Positions 10,373 to 21,896 of a stretch of DNA of 64,000 nt are shown here, in pieces. Below the pieces are notes generated by a model. It searched no databases, was not told where the DNA came from, and worked only from the letters and a program-made list of their open reading frames with translations. Both the position numbers and the translations under genes were made by a program. Within the stretch, counting starts at the first letter, position 1. Every line of letters begins with the position of its first letter. The stretch spans positions 3,038,001 through 3,102,000 of the forward strand of contig CM034408.1 of assembly GCA_019925095.2 (NCBI GenBank). The letters run 5' to 3'. This stretch comes from Dendrolimus kikuchii (Eukaryota > Arthropoda > Insecta > Lepidoptera > Lasiocampidae).

Positions 10373-11288
10373 TTTTTTTTATTGCCTGGGTTCAGCAGAC
10401 AGGCACTCGGCCCACTTAATGCAAAGCGGTTACCATCGCCTATGGACATGTGCTACAAATGCGTTGCTGTTCTCTTAAGGGAGATTGGACCCTGCTCACT
10501 AATGTCGGAACACAACTCAGGGTTCTTATGACGGCATACTCTAGACCAGGGGTGGTAGCCATCCAGTCGGGCAAATGCCCTACCACCAGGCTGTGGGTTG
10601 TTTTGTCGCCTCTTACGACAGGCCGCCCGGCCACAGGAAATTGTATTCTTTCTTTCTCCGTTCTTACATACATACATACATAACTTCACGTCAGTTCCCT
10701 TGCGGGGTAGGCACGAACAACAGAGCGCCATTTAGGCTTATTCTTACACACCTCACTTGCTTCTTTGACATTCATAACTCTTGTTATGCAAGCTCGTCTG
10801 TTCTTAAGGCTCCTGACGTCACCTTCTGCTAGTACATGATCAATTTGATCATGGAAGGTGTGTCGTGGCCTTCCACGACTTCTGCATCCATCCACTTTTG
10901 CATTTTATATCTGTTTAGTCATTCTTTCATCATGCATTCTTTCCACATGCCCGAACCACCGGAGCATTCCTTTTCTTACCTTCACCCCGATACTCTCCTT
11001 CAGACCAACTCTCTTTATTACTTCGGTATTACGAACGCAGTCCGCGAGCGTCACTCCGCAGATTTTGCGCAGTGCTCGCATCTCGACCGCGTTTACTCTA
11101 CTTTCATGCTCTCTCATCCATACCCAACCCGCGTTGTGTATGGCACTCCACTCCGGTGGTTGGAGCATTCCTTTCCTTACCTTTACCCCGACACTCTCTT
11201 TAAGACCAACTCTCTTTCTTACGAACGCGGTCTGCCAGCGCACTCCGCAGATTTTGCGCAGTGCTCGCATCTCGTTCTTGCACGGATA
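10373..11288 (-). repeat. A-family element interrupted by a T-LINE
   Basis: The antisense copy runs 10373-10665 ('ttcagcagacaggcac' to 'ctttctccgttctt') and resumes at 11280-11288 ('gcacggata'). The two parts are separated by the T-LINE at 10666-11272, so the A-family copy is the older insertion. Confidence 0.8.
10666..11272 (-). mobile_element. T-LINE copy with partial internal duplication
   Basis: Minus-strand insertion: (TATG)n tail at the left, RAYPARELT at the coding end, then GMLRWFGHVERM and MRALRKICGV. A second 5' segment (about 11150-11272) repeats GLKESVGVKVRKGML and MRALRKICGV, so part of the coding end is present twice. Flanked by CGTTCTT direct repeats (10659-10665 and 11273-11279). 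The frame is partly open but not functional. Confidence 0.8.
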
Positions 11289-11289
11289 A

Positions 11290-12239
11290 AAAGAGTCTGT
11301 TTAGAATTGTATAATATTATAGATAAATAATTAGGAGTAATATTTCACTTCGTAAGAAAGCTTATAATAACGCTGTAGTGTTATCGATTCGCAACGTAGT
11401 TACAGCCATATAGTCCTATCTGTGATAGACTTGAGTTTAATTTATATTATTAAATAGTACCTACCTTGAAATAAACTTAAATGTGGACGCCTATGTACTC
11501 GCACTGCTATATTGAATTGGACTTATTTACTTCCTTGAATCTGTTTATTTCTTTAATTCCGATTATAGACATACAGGTACCGCGCAAGTCAACTTTTCAC
11601 AAGGTTTATTTTACTTAGAATTGGAGCAAATCTTACAATAAAGCTTTTTAGGGTCCCGCAGTCCTGTTGGAAAAAGCGGAACGCTTTTGTAGTACTCATA
11701 TTCTTCCGTGTCATTGTCTGAGTAGTTTTTCCACAGAATACCGATTCTATATGAAAAGTTGTTAATAGTATATCACCCTCAATTTTTGAACTGCAGCTTA
11801 GTAAATTCTAATGAAGAGCGATAAATATAGAACAATACAATTGAGAGCTCTTTTGCGCACTGAATATTCTGTGTACTGCTCGTCTGTACCTTGAATATTC
11901 TTTGTACTGTTCGTTTGCACACTGAGTGTTCTGTGTACCGCTCGTCTACTCATTGAGTATACTGTGTACCGCCTGTCTGCCAGTCCCAATGAAATGAAAA
12001 TAAGTTACACTCGCGTCAACAAACCGTCTTCGGTTTATTTTTGTTCGCGTCATGCCTCACCCATTTTACACTATCCGTAAATAACAAATATACTGCGTCT
12101 GCGTGAAATTATTTTTGTATTTTAAGGGCTCCGTAGATTTTATAATAATAGTAGTGATAGTTTTATTATAGCTAGTAATAGTGGACTGTCCATCTGTTTT
12201 TAGACGTCACAGTATATTTTTCATGTTTTTTTTTAAGTT
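11290..12239. other. No gene recognised
   Basis: AT-rich. At 11845-11990 there is a loosely tandem phrase, 'tgaatattctgtgtac' / 'tgagtgttctgtgtacc' / 'tgagtatactgtgtacc', repeated three to four times with a ~43-base period. Otherwise nothing is identified. Confidence 0.35.
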
Positions 12240-12515
12240 TATAGCTTGGCAACTAGGCCTTTAAGCCAGGCGCAGTTGTATTGTAGGCTACAATCCACAC
12301 CATTCAACGGAGTTCTTGGGAAAACTCGAAAGGCCACATTTGACTATACAGTTCACATTTCTCACAAAAACACATAATTACTACTCAAAAACTATCAATA
12401 TCCTACAACTATTGTTCATTTTAGAGTAATTTTACACATTTTTAGAAAATAAAACTGCACAGCACAACGTCCCCTTTCGGTTCCCGCCAAAAACTCCTAT
12501 TTTTCATGTAATATA
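12240..12515 (+). repeat. Repeat D, copy 1
   Basis: 'cattcaacggagttcttg', 'acataattactactcaaaa' and 'aaaactgcacagcacaac' are matched in reverse complement at 27590-27890. Similarity extends over about 230 bases, so this is a dispersed element in two opposite orientations. No frame and no known terminus. Confidence 0.6.
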
Positions 12516-13025
12516 TGTGTAAATGAAGAGTAATTTAATTTGATTTGAATTTGGCGCGCATTATCATAGCATACGTCAAGTGTCAATGTAATGTCACTTG
12601 TACATCACATAATCACATTTGTCAGAGTTTTTCTCAGTTAGTTCAATAGAACAAATTAAGTGCTATTTTAAATATTTAAACTATACTAGATTAATTGAAA
12701 TTGTAAATTAATTAGCTTGAAATGTTGTTTCTCTTTACAGGTGAGTTGCGTAGTTATAAATTCACATACAAAAACAGTGTATAGCGTATTGTATTTAATA
12801 ATAAAAAATCTCTTTACAGAGCAACCGTTAGTTTTTTAATTTACGAATCAAAAGTAAACCACACATGTAACTGTTATTTTACTACGATTATGCATTCCAT
12901 ATGTCGCTACGCAAAGGTGTTTTGGAAATTATGCAAACATGAAGATTTGCGGGTGGCCGCCATTCCTGTAGTTGAAGGTTGTAAATATTTTCAGTCGAGA
13001 TTGATATTAAATCGTGATATGAATG
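12516..13025. other. No gene recognised
   Basis: AT-rich sequence. A 'ttctctttacag|gtgagt' at ~12732-12746 joins acceptor-like and donor-like text with no exon between, so I do not read it as splice sites. Confidence 0.3.
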
Positions 13026-13642
13026 AATGAATGACTAGCGCACGCTTCCCAAACTCAAAAGGCGTGGGTCCGAATCCTGGCATCACTTTTTATTTTTATT
13101 TTTTATTGCAGGACTTCAGCAGACAGGCAGACGGCCCACTTGGTGGAGAAAGCGGTTACCATCGCCTATGGACATTTGCAACACCAAAGGTGCTACAAAT
13201 GCGCTGCTGCTCTCTTAAAGGAGACTGGAACCTGGTTATTAATGCCGGAACACAACACAAGGTTGTTATGGCGGCATACTCTAGACCAGGGGTGGTCGCC
13301 ATCCAGTCGAGCAAATACTCTACCACCTGGCTGTGGGTTGTTCAGTCGCCTCTTACGACAGGCCGCCGGGCCGCAGGAAATTGTATTCTTTCTCCGTTCC
13401 TGCACGGATAAACACTTAGGCAGTTTTCTGACGTAATGTACATATTGTTACAATTACCACGTGCTAACAACGGTGAAGGGAAACATCGTGATGAATACTT
13501 GCACATCGAGATAACCGATGTGTCAAACCTGCCAAGATGCCTTGGACAAGCGTGGCGGGCATATTATCCATTCCCCTATAGTGCGAGGCCGGAGCCCAGC
13601 AGTGGGACAGTTATGGGCTGTCATTATTATTTATTTTATTGA
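13026..13642 (+). repeat. tS SINE split by an A-family element
   Basis: The tRNA-derived head ('gactagcgcacgc...gggtccgaatcctgg') is at 13026-13086 and the body from 13412 ('cacttaggcagttttctga' to 'agcagtgggacagttatggg'). The A-family copy at 13087-13411 interrupts it, with CACTT visible on both sides. The tRNA-like head carries A-box and B-box-like text for polymerase III. Confidence 0.8.
13087..13411 (-). repeat. A-family element nested in a SINE
   Basis: Full-length antisense copy: T run, ATTGCAGGACTTCAGCAGAC at the left and CGTTCCTGCACGGATAAA at the right. The + strand is open for 89 codons (MRCCSLKGDWNLVINAG...). Inserted into an existing tS SINE. Confidence 0.85.
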
Positions 13643-14117
13643 GTCGAATGGTGCATTATTAGTCAGTTTTTAAAAATTAATAATGCTTTTATAATAAGTC
13701 AATAAATATACAAGTTATTTACTCTCAATGGTGAACATGATGTACCTTTCTCGAATTACGACTTCGTCTTACACAGCATTTACTCAAAACTTAAAATTAA
13801 AACTGCACACCAAAACGAAAATGAATATGGGTGAAGCAAACTCTGTATTTCAAGGTAGTACCAAGTGAAAATCTATTGTCTCTGCTTACCCCTATGAGAA
13901 ACAGGTGTGATAATAGTGTATATTATAATCTAGTATAGTATAGTATTGTATATGTATAGTCTAGTAGTATGTGTATTAAAATTTCACCTTTCTAGTTCTC
14001 GTCAAAACATCAAGATTCGTTAGCACTCGTTTAGACATCACCGCCAATACTCCGCCGAAGCGCCGTCGCTGCCATGCAAGCCATACTCTGTGTATATATA
14101 CTACTCTGTGTATATAT
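13643..14117. other. No gene recognised
   Basis: AT-rich, with short TA/GTATA-rich runs near 13920-13960. No frame or repeat match noticed. Confidence 0.3.
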
Positions 14118-14592
14118 TGTTATGAGCTACACAGGACTCTAATTAAAATGCCGTTGGAATTACTAAAGAGTTTATTTGAACTGTACAAACACGTATAAAA
14201 TAGGTACAAATATACTGGATACAACCAGTAACACTACTTCTTACAATCAATAACACGCGCAAAGTCCGTCACTATATCACTTGTTGAATTTACACGTCTT
14301 GCTGGTACCGTAATCGTCGCTCGACTGACTCACCCCTCCGTTCGGTCATTGTTTTATACTACACTGTATAATAGAATAAAAGACCCTGTTCACCGAGTTA
14401 ATTCGCACACCTGGCAAGCAAGGATTAGTTCGACGCTAATGATGGCCATAAAAGAAGTAGAAAAACAATAGCATGTTTTTCTGAACTATAAATTCTAAAC
14501 ACAAAGTAAACAAAAGAATCCGTAAATCCGGTGGCAATAAAACTGCGTTTTAAGACCTGCAGGTGTGCGCATTTCTGTGTCGGTATGTAACA
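14118..14592 (-). mobile_element. Solo LTR, ATAT-LTR family
   Basis: TGTTATGAGC...GTATGTAACA, 475 bp, flanked on both sides by ATAT (14114-14117 and 14593-14596). On the minus strand a TATAAAAC precedes GTCAGTCGAGC by ~30 bases, a plausible core promoter; AATAAA-like text lies near the far end. No internal retroviral-type genes adjoin it. Confidence 0.85.
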
Positions 14593-14727
14593 ATATACAA
14601 ACTCGCTTGACAGTTTCAGTGTAGCGCGTCGCGGTGGCGGCATGGTGACGACGTCGTGTACACGCGTATTTATGATGCCGATAAAATATTTACAACTACA
14701 AATTAAGTAATTTCTAAGGTTTCGCGA

Positions 14728-15000
14728 CTAGTACACACAATTAAAACTAAGTTTAAACGGTTTTAAGCGCAGCATTTTATTTGATTTTTATTTCGACGTT
14801 TCGGACACTTTAAAGTAGCAGTTATTACGAAACACAACTTGTTAATTTTAAGGGTTATGCTAAATAATAACTTTCACATTACTCATTGACACTTGACATC
14901 TTTGTCTTCCGTGAGCGCGGTTACTGAAAGTGGCCGAAATGTCGAAATTAAAATAATCTAAAATACCGCGCTTAAAACCGTTAAAATGTAGTTTAAATTA
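14728..15000. repeat. Fold-back element with long inverted ends
   Basis: Left 'aaacggttttaagcgcagc' and 'tttcgacgtttcgg' are mirrored at the right by 'tggccgaaatgtcgaaat' and 'gcgcttaaaaccgtt'. Same family as 28398-28845. Arms of about 90 bases with moderate mismatch. No transposase. Confidence 0.65.
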
Positions 15001-15235
15001 TATCTACAAATTTAATTTAGGAATGATTTTTTTTAATGAGACCGTTGAACTCCGTAGCATTAAACACGAATCAAAACAGCTGTCTGTCAAAGCAAAGTTG
15101 GTTTGTTTGTTGATATTGAGTTTTGTTCAAGCGATGAGTGCTTCTTCTTAAGCTATGAGATTAAAGGATTGTTTACATTTGTTTTGGTTACTTAACAACA
15201 AATACATAGATCGAGAGTTGCTACTGTTTTTGTAT

Positions 15236-15345
15236 TGCCAAAAGATGGCAACAAGCTGACGGCCCACCTGATGGAAAGTGGTCGCCGCCGCCGATGGACG
15301 TTTGCAACACCAAGGGCGTTGTCAACGCGTTGCCGGCCTCGCAGA
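15236..15345 (-). repeat. A-family-related 3' fragment
   Basis: 'ctgacggcccacctgatggaaagtgg' followed by 'gtttgcaacaccaagggcg' resembles the 3' part of the A-family read antisense, but belongs to a diverged subfamily ('caacgcgttgccggcc'). Confidence 0.55.
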
Positions 15346-15639
15346 AATTTTATAACGCCTTTCTTAAATGATAGATAATCTAAGAACTTCTTTAAATATT
15401 AATAAATCTCAATTAAACATTTAGTCATTTCGTCTATAATTTACTGTCCACAATAATCCTACACTGACCGGGGCTTGTCCTTGGGTGCATTATTATATGG
15501 CGTAGACAGGGATAATCTTTGGTCAGTGTCACGCCATATTTACATTAAATTTGTCAAGGGGCCTCTACGTGTTGGCCTTCCCATAGTCCCACGCAAGCCC
15601 TGCAAAAGTCCGGGCCATTTTTATGGCCCGTGGTCTTTA

Positions 15640-15975
15640 AAGACATTTATTTATTTATTTAATTTGTTTTTGAAACATACAATAATTAATATTCTTAAAT
15701 ATAAAACACAAAATTAATACATATATCAATCAAGTTTCCACTAAAAAATAATTTATATAATAAAAATAAAAATTGGCTCAAATAGTTAATTACAAAAAAA
15801 TAAATATACAATTATACGAAAATTACATAAATAAAATGTCAATTTAATTTACATTAGGTCAATATTGAATAAAATTGAAAAAAAATGTCACAATAATTAC
15901 TAACAAAATAGAGATTAAAAAAATAAAATAAGTATTAAAAAAAAAAGTTTATGTCATTATTCTAAAAGTCATTGG
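15640..15975 (-). repeat. AT-rich LINE 3'-region repeat
   Basis: Starts with (ATTT)n and continues 'aaacatacaataattaat', 'ataaaacacaaaattaatac' and 'atcaagtttcca'. The same order occurs at 47322-47690. Probably a LINE 3' end with an AAAT tail on the minus strand. Confidence 0.5.
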
Positions 15976-16206
15976 ATCATTCTAAATTACAACATTCGGT
16001 ACTTCCGACCAAACAGTTTCCTTGTCACTTCCGTTGATAAAATCAATTTATGAGAAGTGTTTACTAAAATACTGATGTGAGCGACATTTCCGGTTAAGCA
16101 CCTTCATAATGTTGTCATTTTTAGATCTTATTGTATTAAACTAGGCGGTCAAGTGTGAGGACGATAAGTCCTGTGCAAGTGTTCTGTGTAAATCTTTTTA
16201 TTCTGT

Positions 16207-16521
16207 TTATCCGTGCAGGAACGGGGAAAGAATACAATTTCCTGCGTTGGGGCGGCCTGTCGTAAAAGGCGACTTAACAACCCACAGCCAGGTGGTAGGG
16301 CATTTGCCCGACTGGATGGCTACCACCCCTGGTCTAAAGTATGTCGCCATAACAACCTTGTGTTGTGTTCCGGCATTAGTGACCAGGTTCCAGTCTCTCT
16401 TAAGAGAGCAGCAGCGCATTTGTAGCAACTTTGGTGTTGCAAAGGTCCATAGGCGATGGTAACCACTTTCCATCAAGTGGGCCGTCTGCCTGTCTGCTGA
16501 TCTCCTGCAATAAAAAAAAAA
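16207..16521 (+). repeat. A-family element, full length
   Basis: Complete: TTATCCGTGCAGGAACGG to TCCTGCAATAAAAAAAAAA. The antisense frame of 89 codons is intact (MESGYHRLWTFATPKLLQ...). Confidence 0.85.
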
Positions 16522-16777
16522 TCTGAAGAGTAATACATTAAAGTGATTTATTGATTCATATGCTGCTGCCCATTTCTGGAACTTTTAATAGATAGATGAC
16601 ACTTTATTGTATACGAACACAAAAATGAACTTGCGGACTAAACCTATACCTAATTATGCACAAAGGGCGTAAAAGTACTATACCCCACTGTATAGTACTT
16701 TTGGGATTCTGATGTAATTGAAAATTCAAATCCGAAATTTAAATTCAAAAAGTTTTTTCGAACCCTATTAAAACTAT

Positions 16778-16846
16778 GCAAATGCCCATAGGACGATGGT
16801 AACCGCTTTCCATGAGGTAGGTCGTCTGCTTGTCTGCTGAACTGGA
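16778..16846 (+). repeat. A-family 3' fragment
   Basis: 'aaatgcccataggacgatgg' and 'ctgcttgtctgctgaactgg' match the 3' quarter of the element without its poly-A. Confidence 0.65.
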
Positions 16847-17174
16847 GAACATTTCAGATCATACATATAAGTCTCATATATGGCTCATTGAAGGACATAC
16901 ATACTATAAATCTTTTGAACTGATGGTTACTAAATATCTTTGGTCCTCGCAGGTCTAAAACATGCTGCTGAATCTATATATAGTATGTAGTAGTAACTAT
17001 AACATTATTTTTCTTTCCTTTTATTGTCTTGGTCTTATTGAGTATGCATTGTTTGCTATAACTCCATTAATTATTCAAAAAGTAATTCTGTAACATACAT
17101 CTGTACAAAACTTATAAAGAAAAGAATTTGAGATATAAATAGAATATGAAATATAAAGAAAAACAATTTTTAGC

Positions 17175-17345
17175 TAGACGTGTTGCTGGGGAGTTTCTTG
17201 CCGCTTCTTCTCCTTTACAGCATTAACACGTTGCGAAGCGGTGTACATAGAATAGGAAGTAAAAAATACATTTTAACTTACTTGTATGACCTTCAAAAAG
17301 TGGAACTTATTTTGAATAAAAACTTTTGAATTTGAATATGATATA
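17175..17345 (+). repeat. LINE 3' untranslated end
   Basis: 'gtgttgctggggagtttctt', 'taacacgttgcgaagcgg', ending 'aaaacttttgaatttgaat'. Shares its start with 2905-2995 and its end with 61996-62060. Reads as a LINE 3' end with an imperfect TTTGAA tail. Confidence 0.55.
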
Positions 17346-17449
17346 TCTTATATTTGTATAGTATATAAAGTATATTATTATTTATTTTATTTATTCTTTA
17401 CTTATTCTTGGAATGTTTCATATTATTTATTGTCTACACCGCCCCTGTC

Positions 17450-17600
17450 GGGTTTTGATATTTTCCTTAGTTTAGGGGTTTGCCTGGAAGAGATCGCTTT
17501 AAGCGATAAGGCCGCCCTTTGTTCGATATGTACTGTACCTAGTTTTAAGAACATATGGTTTTAATTTTTGGTGTACAGTAAAGTGTTTTTGTTTTAAAGT
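17450..17600 (+). repeat. Repeat C copy
   Basis: Contains 'gcctggaagagatcgcttt' with 'gcgataaggccgcc'. A related copy follows at 34510-34715 (+), another at 45625-45750 (+), and reverse copies at 20700-21040, 35105-35170 and 62706-62820. It ends in 'gtacagtaaagtg', like a LINE tail. Confidence 0.6.
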
Positions 17601-18040
17601 GTTTTAAGTTTTCTGTACTTGAGCGACACAAGCAGGAGCTGCGTGTCACGGAAATGAATATGCTTCGGTGGATGTGTGGAGTCACGCGAAAGGATTGTGT
17701 CCGGAACTCCCGCATCCGCGGCTGCCTTCACGTCCGTGACATAGCAGACAAACTGCTGGAGATTCGCTTACGCTGGTATGGCCACGTTTTACGGAAACCG
17801 GCTAGTTACGTGGGGAACAAATGTCTAGCCATGCCGCCTCCGCCAGGTCCCGGTCGAAGGGGTAGGCCCAAGAAATGCTGGCTTGACGTTGTGAGGGATG
17901 ACATGCGTACCAATGGTCTCAATACAAGGGATGCCGAAGATCGCGCGAAGTGGAGAAGAAAAGTAGGAAAGTGGACCCTGGGCGTCGAAGTGATTGCTCC
18001 GAACGAAACCGGGATTTACCGCTCAGATGGTGATGAGTAA
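17600..18040 (+). pseudogene. RTE-like LINE RT C-terminal end
   Basis: A 128-codon frame from 17654 carries MLRWMCGVTRKD, IRLRWYGHVLRKP, GRRGRPKKCWLD, RDAEDRAKWRRK and a stop near GATGATGAG, the usual order at the C-terminus of RTE-type non-LTR reverse transcriptases (templated retroposition). Only the last tenth of such a protein is present, with no endonuclease or polymerase core, so it is a 5'-truncated dead copy. A more decayed relative lies at 30013-30300. Confidence 0.75.
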
Positions 18041-18302
18041 AGTGTTTTTGTACAAGATAGCAACAGCTGTACATTGCCGTGTCAGCGGTTTACGTCGACA
18101 GGTGCATTTTAACATATCATTCGCATCATTATACGTTAAGCACCGTACTCGGTCGGTCGGCAAAACAGCCTCTGATCCCAGCACAATCATTTCATTAGCA
18201 TAATTTAAGCAATAAACAATTTACATCTACAAACCTCTATCATTAACATCCTATGTAGGAAAACCCTCTGCAGTTTTCATTCATATATTTATCAATTAAT
18301 TA

Positions 18303-18542
18303 TTTTTTTTATTTTTTTATTGCAGGAGTTCAGCAGACAGGCAGATGGCCCACTTGATTGAAAGCGGTTACTATCGCCTATGGTCATTTGCATCACTGAA
18401 GGTGCTACAAATGCGCTGCTGCTCTCTTAAAGGGGACTGGAACCTGGTCACTAATGCCGGAACACAACTCAAGGTTGTTATGGCGACATACTTTAAACCA
18501 GGGGTGGTACCCATCCAGTCGGGCAAATGCCCTACCACCTGG
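18303..18542 (-). repeat. A-family element, 5'-truncated
   Basis: The antisense copy begins with T runs and ATTGCAGGAGTTCAGCAGAC, then stops at 'cctaccacctgga'. The ~75 bases of its own 5' end are absent, as expected for incomplete reverse transcription. Confidence 0.8.
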
Positions 18543-18594
18543 ATTAATTCATTCATAAGTTAAAAATTAAGTCTTCTTCCTATTTTATGTAATC

Positions 18595-18672
18595 AATTGC
18601 GAAACGCAACGTGTTATCGCTGTTTAAAGGGGAGAAGCGGCAAGAAACTTACCACCAACACGTCTATCTATC
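18595..18672 (-). repeat. LINE 3'-region motif, reverse
   Basis: Reverse complement of the 'gtgttggtggtaagtttctt...acacgttgcg' motif seen at 2905 and 17175. Followed by a (CTAT)4 microsatellite at 18662-18679. Confidence 0.5.
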
Positions 18673-19254
18673 TATCTATTATATATAGAATAGAATCACT
18701 ACCACTACTGGTAGTGACTTTTTTATATGGCAACAGCAACCAAAACATATATGTGGACTATGAAATCTGGTTACACGGGAAACAGATTCAAATGTATCCA
18801 AGCTGAGATATCCCATAAGCAATTCGGAATACCATGGAATTATTGATGGCGAAGGGTCGCCTTTGGCCGCAACTGGAATTTTCAATAAAACACAAATTTA
18901 TTCGACAAAACCCATTCGCGTTTACGATTGTAGTAAGGAGAGGAAATGCGATGTACACTGATACCCTAACTATCATTATAAATGCCAATGTGAGTTTGTT
19001 TATTTCTGCAGTTTTCACATCTTATATTCGAATATTGCATGCACGATTTCAGGGGTCTAGAAATAGACGTGCACTATCTTTTTTAACAAAAAATATAGCC
19101 GCAAAGATGGCGCCCCGATTGCGTTTCATTGGCATCACCGTTGAAAGAAGAAAGAAAATAAGCCTTTTTAAAAAAGTTTTTCAAATCAAGCCTTTGAGAT
19201 GCTGGATATCATGTAGCAGCAGAGTGCTAGCCAAGACAAGTAAAATGAGCCCAA

Positions 19255-19440
19255 ACACGATGGGTCTATCTTGTTTAGTACAGGACTTCCTATGGTCACC
19301 TTCCGACTCCATCATCAGATTAGCTACATGGTACCATATTATTACATTGTCACGTGATATACATATGTGTGCAAAATTTGTGTGTGTGTAAGTTGGTCAA
19401 ATTTACCTTGCAAGATTCCACCCGAACTTACATACATACA
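19255..19440 (+). repeat. Dispersed repeat ending in CATA repeats
   Basis: 'cctatggtcaccttccgact', 'catggtaccatattatta' and 'caagattccacccgaactta' look like a common dispersed family, ending in (CATA)4 at 19429-19443. I recognise the style, not a named element. Confidence 0.35.
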
Positions 19441-19709
19441 TAGGTAGATCCTTTGCAAGTTAAATAAAAGCTTGTAATAATGTTTATTTAGAATTATTTA
19501 AAATAGAAATTATACATAAGCAGTTTAATAAAAGCCAAAGGTTAACTCAACCTAAACAGGACCTAACTCAGCAAATGCTGGTTGATGACAAGCAACGCTG
19601 GTCTTCCATTAATTAATAAATTATTCCGTTGTAATTAATCGTTTAAAAAACATGTCGTCATGGCAACGACAATGACAGCGACAATTTTAATGTGTTGCTC
19701 TCGTGGTTA

Positions 19710-19902
19710 TGTTAGATTATTCTACTATTTTAACAAGTTTATTTACTGAGAGAATAATAATAGGGGTAGTTTGTTTTCTACGCCCAGCTAATTCACTCGT
19801 TCCGTCATCGCTCAAATATAAAAGCGAGCGGACGGAACTAACAGACAACATTCAAACCCCGCTAAAGTTGTGAGGTCTTCGGACCAACAACTTTATTTAA
19901 CA
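19710..19902 (+). mobile_element. Putative short solo LTR
   Basis: TGTTAGATT...TATTTAACA gives TG...CA with TGTTA/TAACA inverted ends over 193 bp. A TATA box (AATATAAAAGCG, ~19815) is followed ~30 bases on by 'ctaacagacaaca'. Flanks are gtta and atta (one mismatch). 'aaagttgtgaggtcttcgg' recurs near 3225. Confidence 0.5.
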
Positions 19903-19946
19903 ATTAGCCCCACGCTCCCCTCCGATTTTTTTATATTGAAACAATG

Positions 19947-20256
19947 AAACGGAGAAAGAATACAATTTACTGCGATCGGGCAGCCTGTCGTTAGAAGCGG
20001 CAAAACAACCAATAGCCAGGTGGTAGGGCATTTGCCTGTCTGGATGGCTACCAGGTCTAGAGTATGCTACCATAACGACCTTGAGCTGTGTTCCGGCATT
20101 AGTGGCCAGGTTCCAGTCTCCCTTTTGAGAGCTGCTGCGCGCTGGTAGCATTGTTGCTGTTACAAATGTACGTACATATGAGATAGTAGTCGCTTTTCAT
20201 CAGGTGAGCTATCTGCCTGTGTCTGCTGAAATCATGCAATAAGAATAAAATAAAAT
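19947..20256 (+). repeat. A-family element, older copy
   Basis: Starts inside the element at AACGGAGAAAG, is more diverged than most, and ends 'atcatgcaataagaataaaa'. Confidence 0.75.
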
Positions 20257-20699
20257 TATAGTGTAGATTATAAGATAATTTAAAAATAAAAGTGTACTAC
20301 AAAACACAACTCTTCAATTTCCAAAAATCTTCCTAGTATTCATTCACAGTGAATCCGTAGCCTCAGCTAGTTAATAATATAAAGAAGTGTACACACTCAA
20401 GGCACACAGCCTTTTGATCATTAAAACTTTGACATTGCTGAAACATTGGCAAAGTTACAACATTGTAAATAACTTCTAAAGAAAAATTATTTTGTTAAGT
20501 ATATACGTGTATTTAAATTTTCTTGGTTGTCTAGTTTGGTTTTCTAAATTACGTAAATTAAATAAAGAGAAGATAGAGAGAGTAAATCTGCATTATTTTC
20601 CGGTAGGTAAATCTAAATAACCATGGAAGAAGAATGCTACGGAATGATATATAAATGAATGTCTGAAAATATTAATGCTAACCAAAAATTAAAATTAGA
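20257..20699. other. No feature recognised
   Basis: AT-rich, with no frame or repeat match noticed. Confidence 0.3.
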
Positions 20700-21040
20700 T
20701 TGTTAAAAACTAGGTACAATATTATGTTGAGCAGTGGGTGGCCTTATCGCTTAAAACTATCTCTTCCAGGTAACCTCTAGTTTAAAGAAAATTTTAAAAC
20801 ATGGCATTGGTGGTACATACATACATACATACATAACTTCACGCCAGTTCCCTTGCGGGGTAGGCACGAACAACAGAGTGCCGTTTAGGCTTATTCTTAC
20901 ACACCTCACTTGCCTCTTTGACATTCATAACTCTTGTCATGCAAGCTCGTCTGTTCTTAAGGCTCCTGACATCACCTTCTGCTAGTACACGACCATTGGT
21001 GGTGTAGACAATAAATAATGCGACATTAAAAATATAAAAA
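20700..21040 (-). repeat. Repeat C copy carrying a T-LINE
   Basis: 'aaaactaggtacaatattatg', 'ggccttatcgct' and 'ctcttccaggtaacc' are the reverse of repeat C. The T-LINE at 20815-20993 interrupts the continuation. Confidence 0.55.
20815..20993 (-). mobile_element. T-LINE 3' fragment
   Basis: (CATA)n tail at the left, then the last ~50 codons (RAYPARELA backwards to VLAEGDVRSLKNRRACMTRVM). Flanked by CATTGGTGGT at 20805-20814 and 20994-21003, a 10-bp target duplication. Confidence 0.85.
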
Positions 21041-21440
21041 ACGTGTCTGTTTGTAATGTCCAAATGGAAATGTGAAAAAAAATCACGGAGATAATTCGAA
21101 CCAGGAGATTGCGAAAATATAATTTTTAGAACTTTTGTCTGTCTGTCTGTCTGGATGTTCCGCCTAATCTCTGAAACGGCTGGACCAATTTTGACTAGAT
21201 TATCCCTGGCAGATATCTGATCTTATAAGAAGTAGCTTTATCGAGACATAGCGAAACGCCTGGTAGACGTCTCACGTGACCAAAAGACTGGTCTGTACCT
21301 CGGACAACGCATTAGCGTTGCGATACAGCGAGGTAATGTGGCCAGTCTTTTGGGCACGTTTCTAACTGACAGCGGTCTGGGACTAGATTTTATAGTTTAA
21401 TTTTAATTTCTATATATACATATTTATAGTTTATAGTTTA

Positions 21441-21896
21441 AGAGCATGAAAGTAGAGTAAACGCGGTCGAGATGCGAGCACTGCGCAAAATCTGCGGAGT
21501 GACGCTCGCGGACCGGGTTCGTAATACCGAAGTAAGAAAGAGAGTTGGTCTGAAAGAGAGTGTCGGGGTGAAGGTAAGGAAAGGAATGCTCCGGTGGTTC
21601 GGGCATGTGGAAAGAATGCATGATGAAAGAATGACTAAACAGATATACAATGCAAAAGTGGATGGATGCAGAAGTCGTGGAAGGCCACGACACACCTTCC
21701 GTGATCAAATTGATCGTGTACTAGCAGAAGGTGATGTCAGAAGCCTTAAGAACAGACGAGCTTGCATGACAAGAGTTATGAATGTCAAAGAGGCAAGTGA
21801 GGTGTGTAAGAATAAGCCTAAATGGCACTCTGTTGTTCGTGCCTACCCCGCAAGGGAACTGGCGTGAAGTTATGTATGTATGTATGTGTATGTATA
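21441..21896 (+). mobile_element. T-LINE 3' end, open frame
   Basis: Open from MRALRKICGV to RAYPARELA and then the TATG-rich tail. The coding part differs from 8771-9196 and 48190-48616 at few positions. 5'-truncated. No clear target duplication was found at this copy. Confidence 0.8.

Noticed and set aside
12720..12750. Splice acceptor next to a donor
   Set aside because: CAG|GTGAGT leaves no exon; chance juxtaposition.
18834..19391. 185-codon open frame on the + strand
   Set aside because: It crosses unrelated repeat pieces (including the dispersed repeat at 19255), has no recognisable domain, and I see no splice or promoter support.
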